A DNA stretch of 64,000 nt from Streptomyces sp. NBC_01428 (lineage in GTDB: Bacteria > Actinomycetota > Actinomycetes > Streptomycetales > Streptomycetaceae), in NCBI RefSeq assembly GCF_036231965.1, contig NZ_CP109499.1:6324001-6388000 (forward strand). The letters run 5' to 3'. The notes under the pieces were generated by a model. The model ran no database searches. It had not been told where the DNA came from and saw only the letters and a program-made list of their open reading frames with translations. A program made the position numbers and the translations under genes. Below, in pieces: positions 32,208-41,153 of the stretch. Numbering within the stretch: position 1 is the stretch's first letter; each line of letters starts with the position of its first letter.

Positions 32208-33869
32208 CTATTGCGGTGCGAGTGCGGACTCCCGCACCGTCCGCAGCTGGACGGCTCCGCCCGTCCGGTCGTCGCGACCCCGCACCACCTTCTCGAGGCG
32301 CAGGGAGGCCGAACGCCCCCGAAGGGTCAGCGTCATGAGCTGGTTGCCGAACCAGGGGCCGCCCGACCGGTTCCAGTCGACCGACGGGCGCGCGCAGCGG
32401 CCGTGCCGGGCAAGGCGGTTGCCGAGCCCCCGCGCGAGGCGGCTCCAGCCGAAGCGGAAACCGAGCCGGATCTGCGGCGGGACGGAGTTGTGGACGGGCG
32501 AGCACGTCAGCTGGACCACATGGGCCGCCGGCTGCCGGGCGGGCTCGGCCCAGACGGGCTCGGCGACATAGGCGTGGTGCACGTCCCCCGAGAGCACGCA
32601 CACGGTCGCCGGCGCGTGCTCGCCGGATCCCACGTCGGCGATGAGGTCCGCCAACTCCTCGAAGGACTGCGGGAACGCCGCCCAGTGCTCCAGGTCCGCC
32701 GTGCGCCGCAGCTTCTCGCCGAACCGTGCCCAGCGGGCGCCCCGCTCCCCGCGGCACAGCGCGGCGTCCCACGCCTCCGCCTGGTGGATCAGCGGCGGCA
32801 GCAGCCAGGGCAGCGACGTGCCGATCAGCAGGTGGTCGCGGGTCTCCGGCGCGTCCAGGGCCTGTTCGCGCAGCCACGCCGACTCGCCGGGGTCGAGCAT
32901 CGCCCTGTTCTGCTCGTCCAGGACGCGGGCCGCGCGGCTGTCGACCATCAGGACCCGGGTCCTGCCGAAGTCGCGGCGGTAGCTCCAGCGGACCGAGGCC
33001 GGATCGGAGTCGGCCTGTGCGGCGAAGGCCCGCAGCACGTCCGTGCCGTCGGGCGTCTCGCGCACCGCCGCGTACAGCGGATTGTCCGCGAGCTCGTCGG
33101 GGGAGAGGTTGCCGAGGTGCTGGTGGACCCAGTACGACATCAGGCCGCTCAGGATCCGTTCGCGCCACCACGGGGTCGCGCGGATGTCCTCGAGCCAGGC
33201 GTCGCTGGTGTTCCAGTCGTCGATGACGTCGTGGTCGTCGAAGATCATGCAGCTGGGCACGGTGGACAGCAGCCAGCGGATCTCGGGGTCCAGCCAGGAC
33301 TCGTAGTAGAGCCGGGTGTACTCCTCGTAGTCCGCGACCTGATGGCCCGGGGGGTCCGCCAGGTCCCGGCGGGACGCTATCCACGCGCGGGTCGCGTCCG
33401 AGACCTCGTCCGCGTACACCTGGTCGCCCAACAGCAGCAGTACGTCCGGGCGTTCGCCGTCCGGGTCCGCCGCGACGCGGGCCGCGAGGGTGTCCAGCGC
33501 GTCGGGCCCGACCGGGTCCTTCTCGTCCGCGGGCGGCGCCGCCCAGCGGCAGGAGCCGAAGGTGACACGGACCGCCGCCTCGTCACCCGCCGAGGTGCGG
33601 ACCACCGAGGGAGGGAAGGCGGACCCGGGAAGCGGCCACACCGTCACGTCGTCGAGCAGCACCTCGTACGCCGTCACGGTGCCGGGCGTCAGCCCGCTCA
33701 CCGGCACCAGCGCGTAGTGGTGGCCCGCGACCTGGAACGTCGGGGCCGATCCCGACGTCCCGTCCGCGCAGCGCACCTCGGCGGTGCACGGGCGGCTCGC
33801 TTCGACCCAGAAGGTCGCGGACGAACCGTCGACGTACCTCAGCAGCGGCCCCAGGCGCAGCTCGGCCAT
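32208..33869 (-). CDS. PhoD-type alkaline phosphatase/phosphodiesterase
   Basis: The 553-residue protein has the PhoD metallophosphatase motifs in order: FGSCRW, LLLLGDQVYADEV, MIFDDHDVIDDWN (the Ca/Fe-site aspartates and histidine), VLMVDSRAARV and CVLSGDVHHAYV. PhoD enzymes hydrolyse phosphodiesters such as teichoic acid or phospholipid headgroups. The N-terminus lacks a signal peptide or Tat motif (MAELRLGPLLRYV), unlike classical secreted PhoD, so this one appears cytosolic. The N-terminal beta domain (residues 1-95) is present. Confidence 0.9.
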   Translation of the reverse strand: MAELRLGPLLRYVDGSSATFWVEASRPCTAEVRCADGTSGSAPTFQVAGHHYALVPVSGLTPGTVTAYEVLLDDVTVWPLPGSAFPPSVVRTSAGDEAAVRVTFGSCRWAAPPADEKDPVGPDALDTLAARVAADPDGERPDVLLLLGDQVYADEVSDATRAWIASRRDLADPPGHQVADYEEYTRLYYESWLDPEIRWLLSTVPSCMIFDDHDVIDDWNTSDAWLEDIRATPWWRERILSGLMSYWVHQHLGNLSPDELADNPLYAAVRETPDGTDVLRAFAAQADSDPASVRWSYRRDFGRTRVLMVDSRAARVLDEQNRAMLDPGESAWLREQALDAPETRDHLLIGTSLPWLLPPLIHQAEAWDAALCRGERGARWARFGEKLRRTADLEHWAAFPQSFEELADLIADVGSGEHAPATVCVLSGDVHHAYVAEPVWAEPARQPAAHVVQLTCSPVHNSVPPQIRLGFRFGWSRLARGLGNRLARHGRCARPSVDWNRSGGPWFGNQLMTLTLRGRSASLRLEKVVRGRDDRTGGAVQLRTVRESALAPQ

Positions 33870-34017
33870 GAATGATCACCCTCCTCCGTCGCCCCGTACG
33901 GTACGGAACGACGGAGGCCGGTGGCGAGGTTCCGGACACCGCGGCGATGCCGTGGGGGGAGCGGTGCCCGGAATTCACGGGGAGGCGGGCGCCCGGGGGC
34001 GGCCCTGCCGGTACGGG

Positions 34018-34662
34018 TCAGCAGCCGTTCAGGACCGAGCTCAGCTTGGACTTCTCGGCGGAGTCGACCTTGAGGTTGTAGTAGTACTTCACCTGCACCC
34101 AGGCGCGGACGTACGTGCAGGCGTACGAGCTGAGCGGGGGCATCCACTCGGCCGGGTCCTTGTCGCCCTTCGACTGGTTCACGTTGTCCGTCACGGCCAG
34201 CAGCTGCGGGCGGGTGACGTCGTTGGCGAAGCCCTGGCGCTGCGCGGTGGTCCAGGCGCTGGCGCCCGAGTCCCAGGCCTCGGCGAGCGGCACGAGGTGG
34301 TCGATGTCGAGGTCGGACGCGGCCGTCCAGTTGGCGCCGTCGTAGACGGAGTGCCACGACCCGCTGGTGGCCGTGCAGGCCGAGGTGGTGACGACGTTCG
34401 TGCCGTCGCGCTTGAGGACGTACTCACGGGTGTCGCAGGTGCCGCTGATGGTGATCCAGGTGGGGAACAGGTCGCGGTTGTAGCCGGTGCGGTTCTCCGT
34501 GGCGACGGTGAGGGACGCGAGGTAGGTGCGCGCGGTGGCCGCGCTGACCGGGGTGGGGAGGGCGGCGGAGGCGGTCGGGCCGTTGAAGACACCGGCCAGG
34601 GCTATCAGTCCGGTGGCGGCCGCGAGTATGCTCAGCCGTCGACGCGCGTAGACCTTTGGCAT
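34018..34662 (-). CDS. Secreted HNH nuclease-family protein (DUF1524)
   Basis: Residues 1-33 form a signal peptide ending TASA-A. The mature protein carries the DUF1524/GmrSD-C-like HNH motif: DLDIDHLVPLAEAWDSG, then RQGFANDVTRPQLLAVTDNVNQSKGDKDPAEW, which supply the H-N-H residues. Two Cys pairs (C-T-C-D, C-T-A, terminal C) may form disulfides, fitting an extracellular nuclease for nutrient recovery or competition. The start ATG has AAGGGA upstream and a near-consensus promoter further up. It is a full-length family member. Confidence 0.9.
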   Translation of the reverse strand: MPKVYARRRLSILAAATGLIALAGVFNGPTASAALPTPVSAATARTYLASLTVATENRTGYNRDLFPTWITISGTCDTREYVLKRDGTNVVTTSACTATSGSWHSVYDGANWTAASDLDIDHLVPLAEAWDSGASAWTTAQRQGFANDVTRPQLLAVTDNVNQSKGDKDPAEWMPPLSSYACTYVRAWVQVKYYYNLKVDSAEKSKLSSVLNGC

Positions 34663-34758
34663 GCGAACTCCCTTGGGGTGTGGGGGTGTTGGAGTGCGAG
34701 CGAGCGGGCGAACGAATGCTCGCGGGGGTGTGTTGCCGGGAGATGAGTACGCGGTTAG

Positions 34759-34787
34759 AAATTAGTGACGCGTACATGACATGACAA
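34759..34787 (-). promoter_or_regulatory. Sigma-70-type promoter of the secreted HNH nuclease
   Basis: Read on the minus strand, TTGTCA (34787-34782) and TAATTT (34764-34759) are separated by exactly 17 nt. This is close to the housekeeping consensus and lies about 97 bp before the ATG. Confidence 0.65.
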
Positions 34788-34934
34788 GGTGTGGGGCGAA
34801 AGTTTCGGCGGAGGGTGTGAGGGCGCTCACGTCTTTCTGTGGGTGTGCGGTGCTTGGGGGCTTTTCGGCGGGCGGCCCGGGGTGCTCCCGGGGTGCGGGG
34901 ACCTTCGGCCTGCGGGGCCCGTGCGCCGGTCGCG

Positions 34935-35060
34935 TACTATGAACGGCGCAGAAGGGGAGTAGCTCTTCGCCGGACCGTCGACATACTGCTCAGCTCGTCT
35001 GAGCCGGCGCCCGGAGGCAGACCTCGTCCACGAGGCCGGCCAGCGAGACCTTCGGCAAGC
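34935..35060 (+). promoter_or_regulatory. yybP-ykoY (Mn2+) riboswitch with upstream -10
   Basis: The transcript would carry the signature blocks of this class: AAGGGGAGTAGC at 34952-34963, GTCGACATACTGC at 34977-34989, and GCCCGGAGGCAGACCT at 35009-35024, with CGAGACCTTCGG closing the second helix at 35044-35055. TACTAT at 34935-34940 is a plausible -10. These riboswitches sense Mn2+ and usually switch on Mn exporters, and a TMEM165/GDT1 gene follows at 35215. Confidence 0.88.
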
Positions 35061-35214
35061 AGTGCACATGCCCGTGCCGGGCCTACCGGCAAGGGTTCTT
35101 CCGCTCGCGCCTCTCGGTGCGGGCGCCGCTGTGTGCTGCCGTGCCGAGGTGTCGCGCAGTCACGGAACGCGCAGTCGCAACTCTCGGCGGGGCAGCCCGA
35201 CCGATTGAGGAATT

Positions 35215-35796
35215 TTGATCAGCTTCAGCGTGATGGCGCTCGTCTTCGGTGTCGTCTTCCTTGCCGAACTGCCGGACAAGACCGCGCTCGCCGGCCTCGT
35301 CCTCGGCACGCGCTACCGCGCCTCCTACGTCTTCGCCGGCGTCGCCGCCGCGTTCGCCGTCCACGTGGCCCTCGCCGTCGCGGCGGGCAGTGTCCTGACC
35401 CTGCTGCCGCAGCAGATCGTGCACGCGGTCACCGGTGTGCTGTTCCTCGGCGGCGCGGCCGTGCTGCTGATGAAGAAGGGCGAGGACGAGGAGGAGGTCC
35501 GCGACCCGGAGAACCAGAGCTTCTGGAAGGTCTCCGGGGCGGGCTTCATGCTCATTCTCGTCGCCGAGTTCGGCGACCTCACCCAGATCATGACCGCGAA
35601 CCTCGCGGCCCGTTACGACGACCCCGTGTCGGTCGGCGTCGGCGCGGTGCTGGCGCTGTGGGCGGTCGCGGGGCTGGGCATCGTGGGCGGCAAGGCACTG
35701 ATGAAGCGGGTGCCGCTGTCGCTGATCACCAAGGTGGCCGCGTTGCTGATGGTGGGGCTGGGGGTCTGGAGCCTGTACGAGGCGGTCGCGGGCTGA
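35215..35796 (+). CDS. TMEM165/GDT1 family Mn2+ (Ca2+) transporter
   Basis: The 193-residue protein has six helices and the paired signature of the family: AELPDKT (E18 to T23) and AEFGDLTQ (E118 to Q124), each the E-x-G/P-D-x-T motif that lines the cation path. A charged loop (KKGEDEEEVRDPEN) separates the halves. In bacteria these export Mn2+, consistent with the Mn riboswitch in the 5' leader. TTG 35215 is chosen because GAGG is upstream and homologues start MISxxV; ATG 35233 is an alternative. Confidence 0.92.
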   Translation: MISFSVMALVFGVVFLAELPDKTALAGLVLGTRYRASYVFAGVAAAFAVHVALAVAAGSVLTLLPQQIVHAVTGVLFLGGAAVLLMKKGEDEEEVRDPENQSFWKVSGAGFMLILVAEFGDLTQIMTANLAARYDDPVSVGVGAVLALWAVAGLGIVGGKALMKRVPLSLITKVAALLMVGLGVWSLYEAVAG

Positions 35797-35902
35797 GGTT
35801 CGGCTGCGCGCCGGGCGGTACGGGTGCCTTCGGCTGCGGCTCCGGTCCGGTTCCGGCTTTTCCGGTCCGGTTCCGGCTTCGGCTCGGTCCGGTGGGTGGG
35901 GC

Positions 35903-36014
35903 GGGGCCGTGCCGGTACATCCGCCCGTCGCCGCTGAATCAGACGTGGGTCGAGATGCGGGAGCTGCTCGATCCGGACGTAAGCGACGGGCATGTGATGT
36001 ACCGGCACGGCCCC
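35903..36014 (+). repeat. 112-bp palindromic repeat, copy A
   Basis: The 19-bp ends GGGGCCGTGCCGGTACATC (35903-35921) and its reverse complement (35996-36014) enclose a second short stem (GCCCGTCGC / GCGACGGGC) and a large loop. The loop holds an 18-nt core (35946-35963) that differs completely from the other copies. Homology to copies B and C extends outward to about 35885-36037. It begins about 107 bp after the GDT1 stop codon. Confidence 0.9.
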
Positions 36015-36358
36015 TCGCGTCCGATGCCGGGTGCGGGTCGACGGGGGCGAGATTCAGCCCCTGGGGATTCGGCCCTCATCGGGTTTTGGGAAGCGGAGCC
36101 CCGTGCTGGGTCGGGGGTGGGAGGTGTGTTTGGTCTCTGTCCGGTGGGTGGCCGAGGGGTGTCTGTTGAAGGGGTCTGGGGTTGACCCTGTGGGTCGGAT
36201 GGCATAAGGGCAGGTCAGGGGTGGTGGCGCCGAGGGGTGCTTGTTTTGTATCGTGAAGGAACAAAGTGGCTCCCGCCCGCACCTCCCTGACCGGTGGGCG
36301 GGGCCGCCTTGTTCCCGGGGGATTCTTGAACCCCCACCCCGCACCTTGGAGCATGCCG
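36015..36358. other. Intergenic region before HAD gene
   Basis: No gene is supported. The stretch 36045-36120 has a degraded version of the genus-wide GGGGCTCCGCCCC repeat. CCCGGGGGATTCTTGAACCCCCACCCC (36314-36340) can form a hairpin just upstream of the HAD gene, and its position suggests a promoter-proximal structure. Confidence 0.3.
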
Positions 36359-37021
36359 ATGACGACGGCCACGACCGTTCTGACCGCCCGCGCCCTCCTG
36401 CTCGACATGGACGGCACCCTCGTCAACTCGGACGTCGTCGTCGAGCGCTGCTGGCGCCGCTGGGCCGACCGGCACGGGCTGGACGGGGACGAGGTCATGA
36501 AGGTCGTCCACGGCCGCCAGGGCTACGCCTCGATGGCCGTCCTCCTGCCGGACCGGCCCATGGAACAGAACTACGCGGACAACACGCGGATGCTGGCCGA
36601 GGAGACCGCCGACATGGACGGCGTCGTCGAGATCCCGGGTGCCACCGAGTTCCTCGCCTCCCTCGCCGGAGTCCCCCACGCGCTCGTCACCTCCGCGGAC
36701 GTGGCGCTCTCCAACGGGCGGATGGCCGCCGCCGGTCTCGGACTCCCCGACGTACGGGTCACCGCCGAGTCGGTCGGGGCCAGCAAGCCGGATCCCGAGG
36801 GGTTCCTCAAGGGGGCGGCCGAACTGGGGGTCGCGCCCGAGGACTGCATCGTGTTCGAGGACTCCGGGGCGGGGATCGCCGCGGGGCGGGCCGCCGGGAT
36901 GCGGGTCGTCGGGGTCGGACCCCGCGCAGGGTTCCATGCGCCGGACGTGCTCGTACGGGACCTCACCCAGGTGCGGGTCGAGTCCCTCGGAGACGGGACC
37001 CTTCGCCTTCACATCGGCTGA
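36359..37021 (+). CDS. HAD-IA sugar-phosphatase-like hydrolase
   Basis: The 220-residue protein has HAD motif I LLLDMDGTLVNS, motif II LVTSADVAL, motif III GASKPDPEGFLKGA, and motif IV CIVFEDSGAGIAAGRAAG. The cap is alpha-helical (C1), as in beta-phosphoglucomutase, DOG1 and YfbT phosphatases. The active-site set is complete; the substrate is probably a small sugar or polyol phosphate. ATG 36359 is chosen because GGAG lies 7 nt upstream; ATG 36353 is only 1 nt from that site. Confidence 0.88.
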   Translation: MTTATTVLTARALLLDMDGTLVNSDVVVERCWRRWADRHGLDGDEVMKVVHGRQGYASMAVLLPDRPMEQNYADNTRMLAEETADMDGVVEIPGATEFLASLAGVPHALVTSADVALSNGRMAAAGLGLPDVRVTAESVGASKPDPEGFLKGAAELGVAPEDCIVFEDSGAGIAAGRAAGMRVVGVGPRAGFHAPDVLVRDLTQVRVESLGDGTLRLHIG

Positions 37022-37095
37022 GAAGGTCCTTGGGGGAGCGTGCGGGTTGGCTGGGGCCGGCTTTTTCGCCCCCTCCGCCCCTACCCGACCCGTAC

Positions 37096-37143
37096 CTGGG
37101 GCTCCGCCCCAGACCCCGCTCCTCAAACGCCGGAGGGGCTGAA
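37096..37143 (+). repeat. Genus-wide GGGGCTCCGCCCC repeat, copy 1
   Basis: TGGGGCTCCGCCCCAGACCCCG followed by CTCCTCAAACGCCGGAGGGGCT is a familiar dispersed Streptomyces extragenic repeat. It lies between the HAD gene and repeat copy B and may act as a terminator. Confidence 0.7.
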
Positions 37144-37178
37144 ATTCACGCACGGCCCGCAGTCGGCATCCGGCGGGA

Positions 37179-37290
37179 GGGGCCGTGCCGGTACATCACA
37201 TGCCCGTCGCTTACGCCCGGATCGAGCAGCGTTCCCGTTTCTTCTTCCGTCTGATTCAGCGGCGACGGGCGGATGTACCGGCACGGCCCC
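37179..37290 (-). repeat. 112-bp palindromic repeat, copy B (inverted)
   Basis: This copy is in the opposite orientation to A and C. The 19-bp ends are identical to copy A. The 18-nt core is at 37230-37247 and is purine-rich (GAAGAAGAAACGGGAACG on the minus strand). Outside the core it differs from copy A at one position. Homology extends to about 37155-37308. Confidence 0.9.
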
Positions 37291-37340
37291 GCACCACCCA
37301 CCGGACCGAAACCCGGCCGGTGCCGAGGCGCAGCCCCGGT

Positions 37341-38555
37341 TCACGGTTGGGACGTCTCCGACTCCAGGCTCGTGCGCGTGGCGGCTCCGTAGACGCCCGA
37401 CGGGTCCGACGTGATGCCGCGTGCCCACTGGTACCAGCGCACGGCGTCTTCGAGGTGGCGGTCGAAGTGGCCGTCCGCGTCGCCCATGTACATCCTCAAC
37501 TGGCTCATGCGCAGCTGGAGTTCGGTGACCTCGGGGCCGTCGTCGCCGCGTTGCAGGGTCGGCGCGGGTCCCAGTCCCTGCTGGCCCCCCGTGTCCGCCG
37601 CCGACCCCGTCGCGGTGGCCGTCGCGCTCGGCGGAGCGGACGAGGAGGACGACGAGACCGACGGTGACGGCGACGCCGACGTGCTCGCCCCGGACGCCGA
37701 CGGCGAGGGGCTCGCGCTCAGGGAGGACGCCGGAGCCGCCGGTGCCGACACCGTGGGCGAGGTGCTCGCCGACGGGGCCACCGACGCCGCCTTCGGCGAC
37801 ACGTCCGGCACGCTCGCCCGTACGTCCTCGGGCAGGGCCCCGTCCCGCGCGGGAGTGTCGTACGAGAGCAGGCCGCCCGCGAACCCCGCGGCGGCCACCA
37901 TCGTCACCACGACTCCGGCCGCGGCCAGGATCCCGTTGCGCCGTCTGCGCCCCGGCCGTCCGGCCCCGGCGGCCGCCGCCGTCCCGGGGTGCGAGGCGTG
38001 CTCCTGGAACAGCCGGACGTCGGCGGCCCGCGGCTCCGAAGGGAGCGCCTGCAGCCGCATGGTCGCGTCGACCGGAAGGGCCGCGTCTGCCGGTACGGCC
38101 GCCAGCCGCATCGTGGAGGCCGAGGGGGCCTCCCCGGCCGGCGGCGGCACGATCCCGGGTTCACCGGGTTCACGGGGTTGCCCGGCCGGCGCGGCGGTGG
38201 CGGCCGTGCCTGAGGCGTCCATCGGTCCGGGCCGTGTGCCGGCACCGTTCACCGGGCCGGCGCCCCCGCCCGCGACCGGACCCCCGGTTCCGGTCGTCGT
38301 GGCGCCCGCGGCCGGTATTCCGGTCGGCTCCGGCCCCGGTGCGCCCCCCGGCACACCTGCGGCCACGCCGTCCCGGCTCAGCTCCACGTAAGGGCGTATG
38401 CGCAGTGGGTCGAAGTCCTCGGCCGCCGCGGCCTCCGCCGTGCGGGCGTCCCGGAGGGCGTCGGACGCGCGGCGGGTGCAGGTGCAGGACGGGGTGCCGT
38501 CCGGTGCGCGATGGGCGGCGCACCGGGGGCAGACATGCCCGGTCTGTTCAGTCAC
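37341..38555 (-). CDS. Membrane-anchored peptidoglycan-binding protein
   Basis: The 404-residue protein starts with a zinc-ribbon-like HVCPRCAAHRAPDGTPSCTCTRR, followed by a long Pro/Ala/Gly-rich linker. A membrane helix NGILAAAGVVVTMVAAAGFAGG comes next, then a Ser/Pro linker, and a C-terminal PG_binding_1 domain (LQRGDDGPEVTELQLRMSQLRMY...DAVRWYQWARG). The layout places the zinc ribbon in the cytosol and the domain against peptidoglycan, suggesting an envelope-sensing or anchoring role. GTG 38555 has GGAGGGA upstream. It is divergent from the DHA2 transporter. Confidence 0.85.
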   Translation of the reverse strand: MTEQTGHVCPRCAAHRAPDGTPSCTCTRRASDALRDARTAEAAAAEDFDPLRIRPYVELSRDGVAAGVPGGAPGPEPTGIPAAGATTTGTGGPVAGGGAGPVNGAGTRPGPMDASGTAATAAPAGQPREPGEPGIVPPPAGEAPSASTMRLAAVPADAALPVDATMRLQALPSEPRAADVRLFQEHASHPGTAAAAGAGRPGRRRRNGILAAAGVVVTMVAAAGFAGGLLSYDTPARDGALPEDVRASVPDVSPKAASVAPSASTSPTVSAPAAPASSLSASPSPSASGASTSASPSPSVSSSSSSAPPSATATATGSAADTGGQQGLGPAPTLQRGDDGPEVTELQLRMSQLRMYMGDADGHFDRHLEDAVRWYQWARGITSDPSGVYGAATRTSLESETSQP

Positions 38556-38720
38556 GAGTGGGTCCCTCCCCAGAGAACTCCAGAGATTATCCGGACGCCC
38601 TTCACACAACCTTCAACGAGCCCCCCGGAATCCCGGATTCCGGACGCCTCGACAGGCCATAACCGGACACACCGATCAGGATGGAGGGTGATCGAGACCC
38701 TCGGGGCGCAGGGAGGCCGA

Positions 38721-40976
38721 ATGACCGGGGACGCGCACGGTTCGCAGACGCCCGCCGGCCGCGGCACGGACGGGCCGGACGGGCCGGACGCACCGACCGG
38801 CCCGGGCCCGGGTGCCGGTGGCGCGGGCGACGGCGACGGCGGCCACGGCGGCGACGGACAGGACAGCGGGACCGGCTTCGCCGGTCCGATCGACCCGCAC
38901 GAGTCCGTCGCGGTCAGCGAGTCCGCCGTGCGCCGCCGTACGGCGGCGGCCACCGATGCCCGCGACAGCGTGCACGGCAGCGTCATCGTGTCCATCGGCG
39001 CGCTGCTGCTCGGCATGCTGCTCGCCGCGCTGGACCAGACGATCGTGTCGACCGCGCTGCCCACCATCGTCAGCGACCTCGGCGGCCTGGAACACCTGTC
39101 CTGGGTGGTCACGGCCTATCTGCTCGCGTCGACGGCGGCCACTCCGCTGTGGGGCAAGCTGGGCGACCAGTACGGCCGCAAGCGGCTGTTCCAGACGGCG
39201 ATCGTGATCTTCCTGATCGGGTCGGCGCTGTGCGGCATGTCGCAGAACATGGGCGAGCTGATCGGGTTCCGGGCGTTGCAGGGGCTCGGCGGCGGCGGCC
39301 TGATGGTGCTGTCGATGGCGATCGTCGGAGACCTCGTCCCACCGCGCGAACGAGGCAAGTACCAAGGCCTGTTCGGGGCGGTCTTCGGAGCGACGAGTGT
39401 GCTCGGACCGCTGCTCGGCGGGGTGTTCACCCAGCACCTGAGCTGGCGCTGGGTCTTCTACATCAACCTGCCCGTCGGCGTCGTCGCACTCGTCGTCATC
39501 GCGGCGGTGCTGCACATCCCGAAGAAGTCGGCCCGCCATGTCATCGACTACCTCGGTACGTTCCTGATCGCCGCGGTCGCCACCTGTCTGGTCCTGGTGG
39601 CCTCGCTGGGCGGCACCACCTGGGACTGGGACTCGCCGCAGATCATCGGTCTCGCGGTGCTCGGCGTGCTCCTCGGCTTCGCGTTCGTCTCGGTGGAGCG
39701 ACGGGCGGCCGAACCCGTCCTTCCGCTCAAGCTCTTCCGCGTCCACACTTTCACGCTGTCGGCGATCATCAGCTTCATCGTCGGCTTCGCGATGTTCGGC
39801 GCGCTGACCTATCTGCCGACGTTCCTCCAGGTCGTGCAGGGTGTGACACCCACGCTGTCGGGTGTGCACATGCTGCCGATGGTCTTCGGACTGCTGCTGT
39901 CGTCCACGGTCTCCGGGCAGATCGTCAGCCGGACCGGCCGCTGGAAGGTGTTTCCGGTGGCGGGCACCGGCATCACCGCCATCGGCCTGCTCCTGCTGCA
40001 CCAGATGGACGAGAACAGCAGCACCGCCGAGATGAGCGCGTACTTCTTCGTCTTCGGCCTGGGCCTCGGCCTGGTCATGCAGGTCCTGGTGCTGATCGTG
40101 CAGAACGCGGTCCCGTACGAGGATCTGGGCGTCGCCACCTCCGGCGCGACGTTCTTCCGGTCCATCGGCGCCTCGTTCGGCGTCGCGATCTTCGGCACGG
40201 TCTTCGCGAGCCGTCTCGGCGACAGCCTGACGAAGGCCCTGGCGGGGCAGAACCTGCCGCCGGGCATCACGACGGACTCGCTCAAGGCCGACCCGAAGGG
40301 GATCGGCGCCCTGCCCCCCGACCTGCAGCCACCGGTCCTGCACGCGTTCGCGACGTCGATCACCGACGTCTTCCTGTACGCGGCCCCGGTCGCCGTGCTC
40401 GGCTTCGCGCTGGCCTGGTTCCTGCGGGAGGACAGACTGCGCGGGTCGGTCACGGCCCCCGACGTCACGGAGACGCTCGCCAGCAATCCCGTCGAGCGGT
40501 CGTCGTACGACGAGGTGTGCCGGGCGCTGTCCGTGCTCGGCACACGGGAGGGGCGGCGCCAGATCTACGAGGAGATCACCGAGCGGGCGGGCTACGACCT
40601 GCAGCCGGCGGCGAGCTGGCTGCTGCTGAGGATCAGGAAGTACGGGTGGGCGGAGCCCGCCCTGCTCGCCGAGAAGAGCACGGTTCCGCTGGGCGTCGTG
40701 CTGGCCGGCACCCGCCAGATCGAGGAGCGCGGCCTCGCCCGGCGCGAGGGCCTGGACCTGGTGCTGACGGACGAGGGACGCGCCGCCGCCCGGAAGCTGT
40801 CGCTGGCCCGTGAGGAGTCGCTCGCCGCACTCCTCGGCGACTGGTGGAGCCCGGACCGGCCGACCGACCTCACCCAGCTGGTGGTGGAGCTGAACGAGGA
40901 GATGTGCGGCTCCGACGCGGAACGCCCGCACGAGGGCGGGCCGTCACCGGTCAGGCGTCTGGGGGAGCCTGCCTGA
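38721..40976 (+). CDS. DHA2 (EmrB/QacA) transporter with C-terminal winged-helix domain
   Basis: The 751-residue protein has a low-complexity N-terminus, 14 helices with LLGMLLAALDQTIVSTALPTIV in helix 1 and GKLGDQYGRKRLFQ in loop 2-3, and then a cytosolic tail of about 170 residues. The tail reads AASWLLLRIRKYGWAEPALLAEK...TRQIEERGLARREGLDLVLTDEGRAAARKLSLAREESLAALLGDWW, a MarR-like winged helix. This makes it a pump joined to a ligand- or DNA-binding domain. ATG 38721 is chosen because GGAGG lies 4 nt upstream; longer frames lack support. Confidence 0.88.
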   Translation: MTGDAHGSQTPAGRGTDGPDGPDAPTGPGPGAGGAGDGDGGHGGDGQDSGTGFAGPIDPHESVAVSESAVRRRTAAATDARDSVHGSVIVSIGALLLGMLLAALDQTIVSTALPTIVSDLGGLEHLSWVVTAYLLASTAATPLWGKLGDQYGRKRLFQTAIVIFLIGSALCGMSQNMGELIGFRALQGLGGGGLMVLSMAIVGDLVPPRERGKYQGLFGAVFGATSVLGPLLGGVFTQHLSWRWVFYINLPVGVVALVVIAAVLHIPKKSARHVIDYLGTFLIAAVATCLVLVASLGGTTWDWDSPQIIGLAVLGVLLGFAFVSVERRAAEPVLPLKLFRVHTFTLSAIISFIVGFAMFGALTYLPTFLQVVQGVTPTLSGVHMLPMVFGLLLSSTVSGQIVSRTGRWKVFPVAGTGITAIGLLLLHQMDENSSTAEMSAYFFVFGLGLGLVMQVLVLIVQNAVPYEDLGVATSGATFFRSIGASFGVAIFGTVFASRLGDSLTKALAGQNLPPGITTDSLKADPKGIGALPPDLQPPVLHAFATSITDVFLYAAPVAVLGFALAWFLREDRLRGSVTAPDVTETLASNPVERSSYDEVCRALSVLGTREGRRQIYEEITERAGYDLQPAASWLLLRIRKYGWAEPALLAEKSTVPLGVVLAGTRQIEERGLARREGLDLVLTDEGRAAARKLSLAREESLAALLGDWWSPDRPTDLTQLVVELNEEMCGSDAERPHEGGPSPVRRLGEPA

Positions 40977-41153
40977 GACATCGGCCCGGTCGTGGCGGGA
41001 GACGGCCCCGGCCCGCGTGGTGACGGAGAGGTGGGCGGGAGCGGAGGTGGGGCCTCGGCCCTACGCGCCGTGACCGCCGCCGTTTGAGGAGCGACTTCCG
41101 GGCAACCCGGGTGAAGAACCGGCCCGTTGGGTCGAGAACCCCGGAAGGCATCC

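Noticed and set aside
35903..37290. Diversity-generating retroelement as the cause of the 18-nt variable cores
   Set aside because: No reverse transcriptase, template/variable repeat pair or adenine-biased substitution is visible here; kept only as an untested idea.
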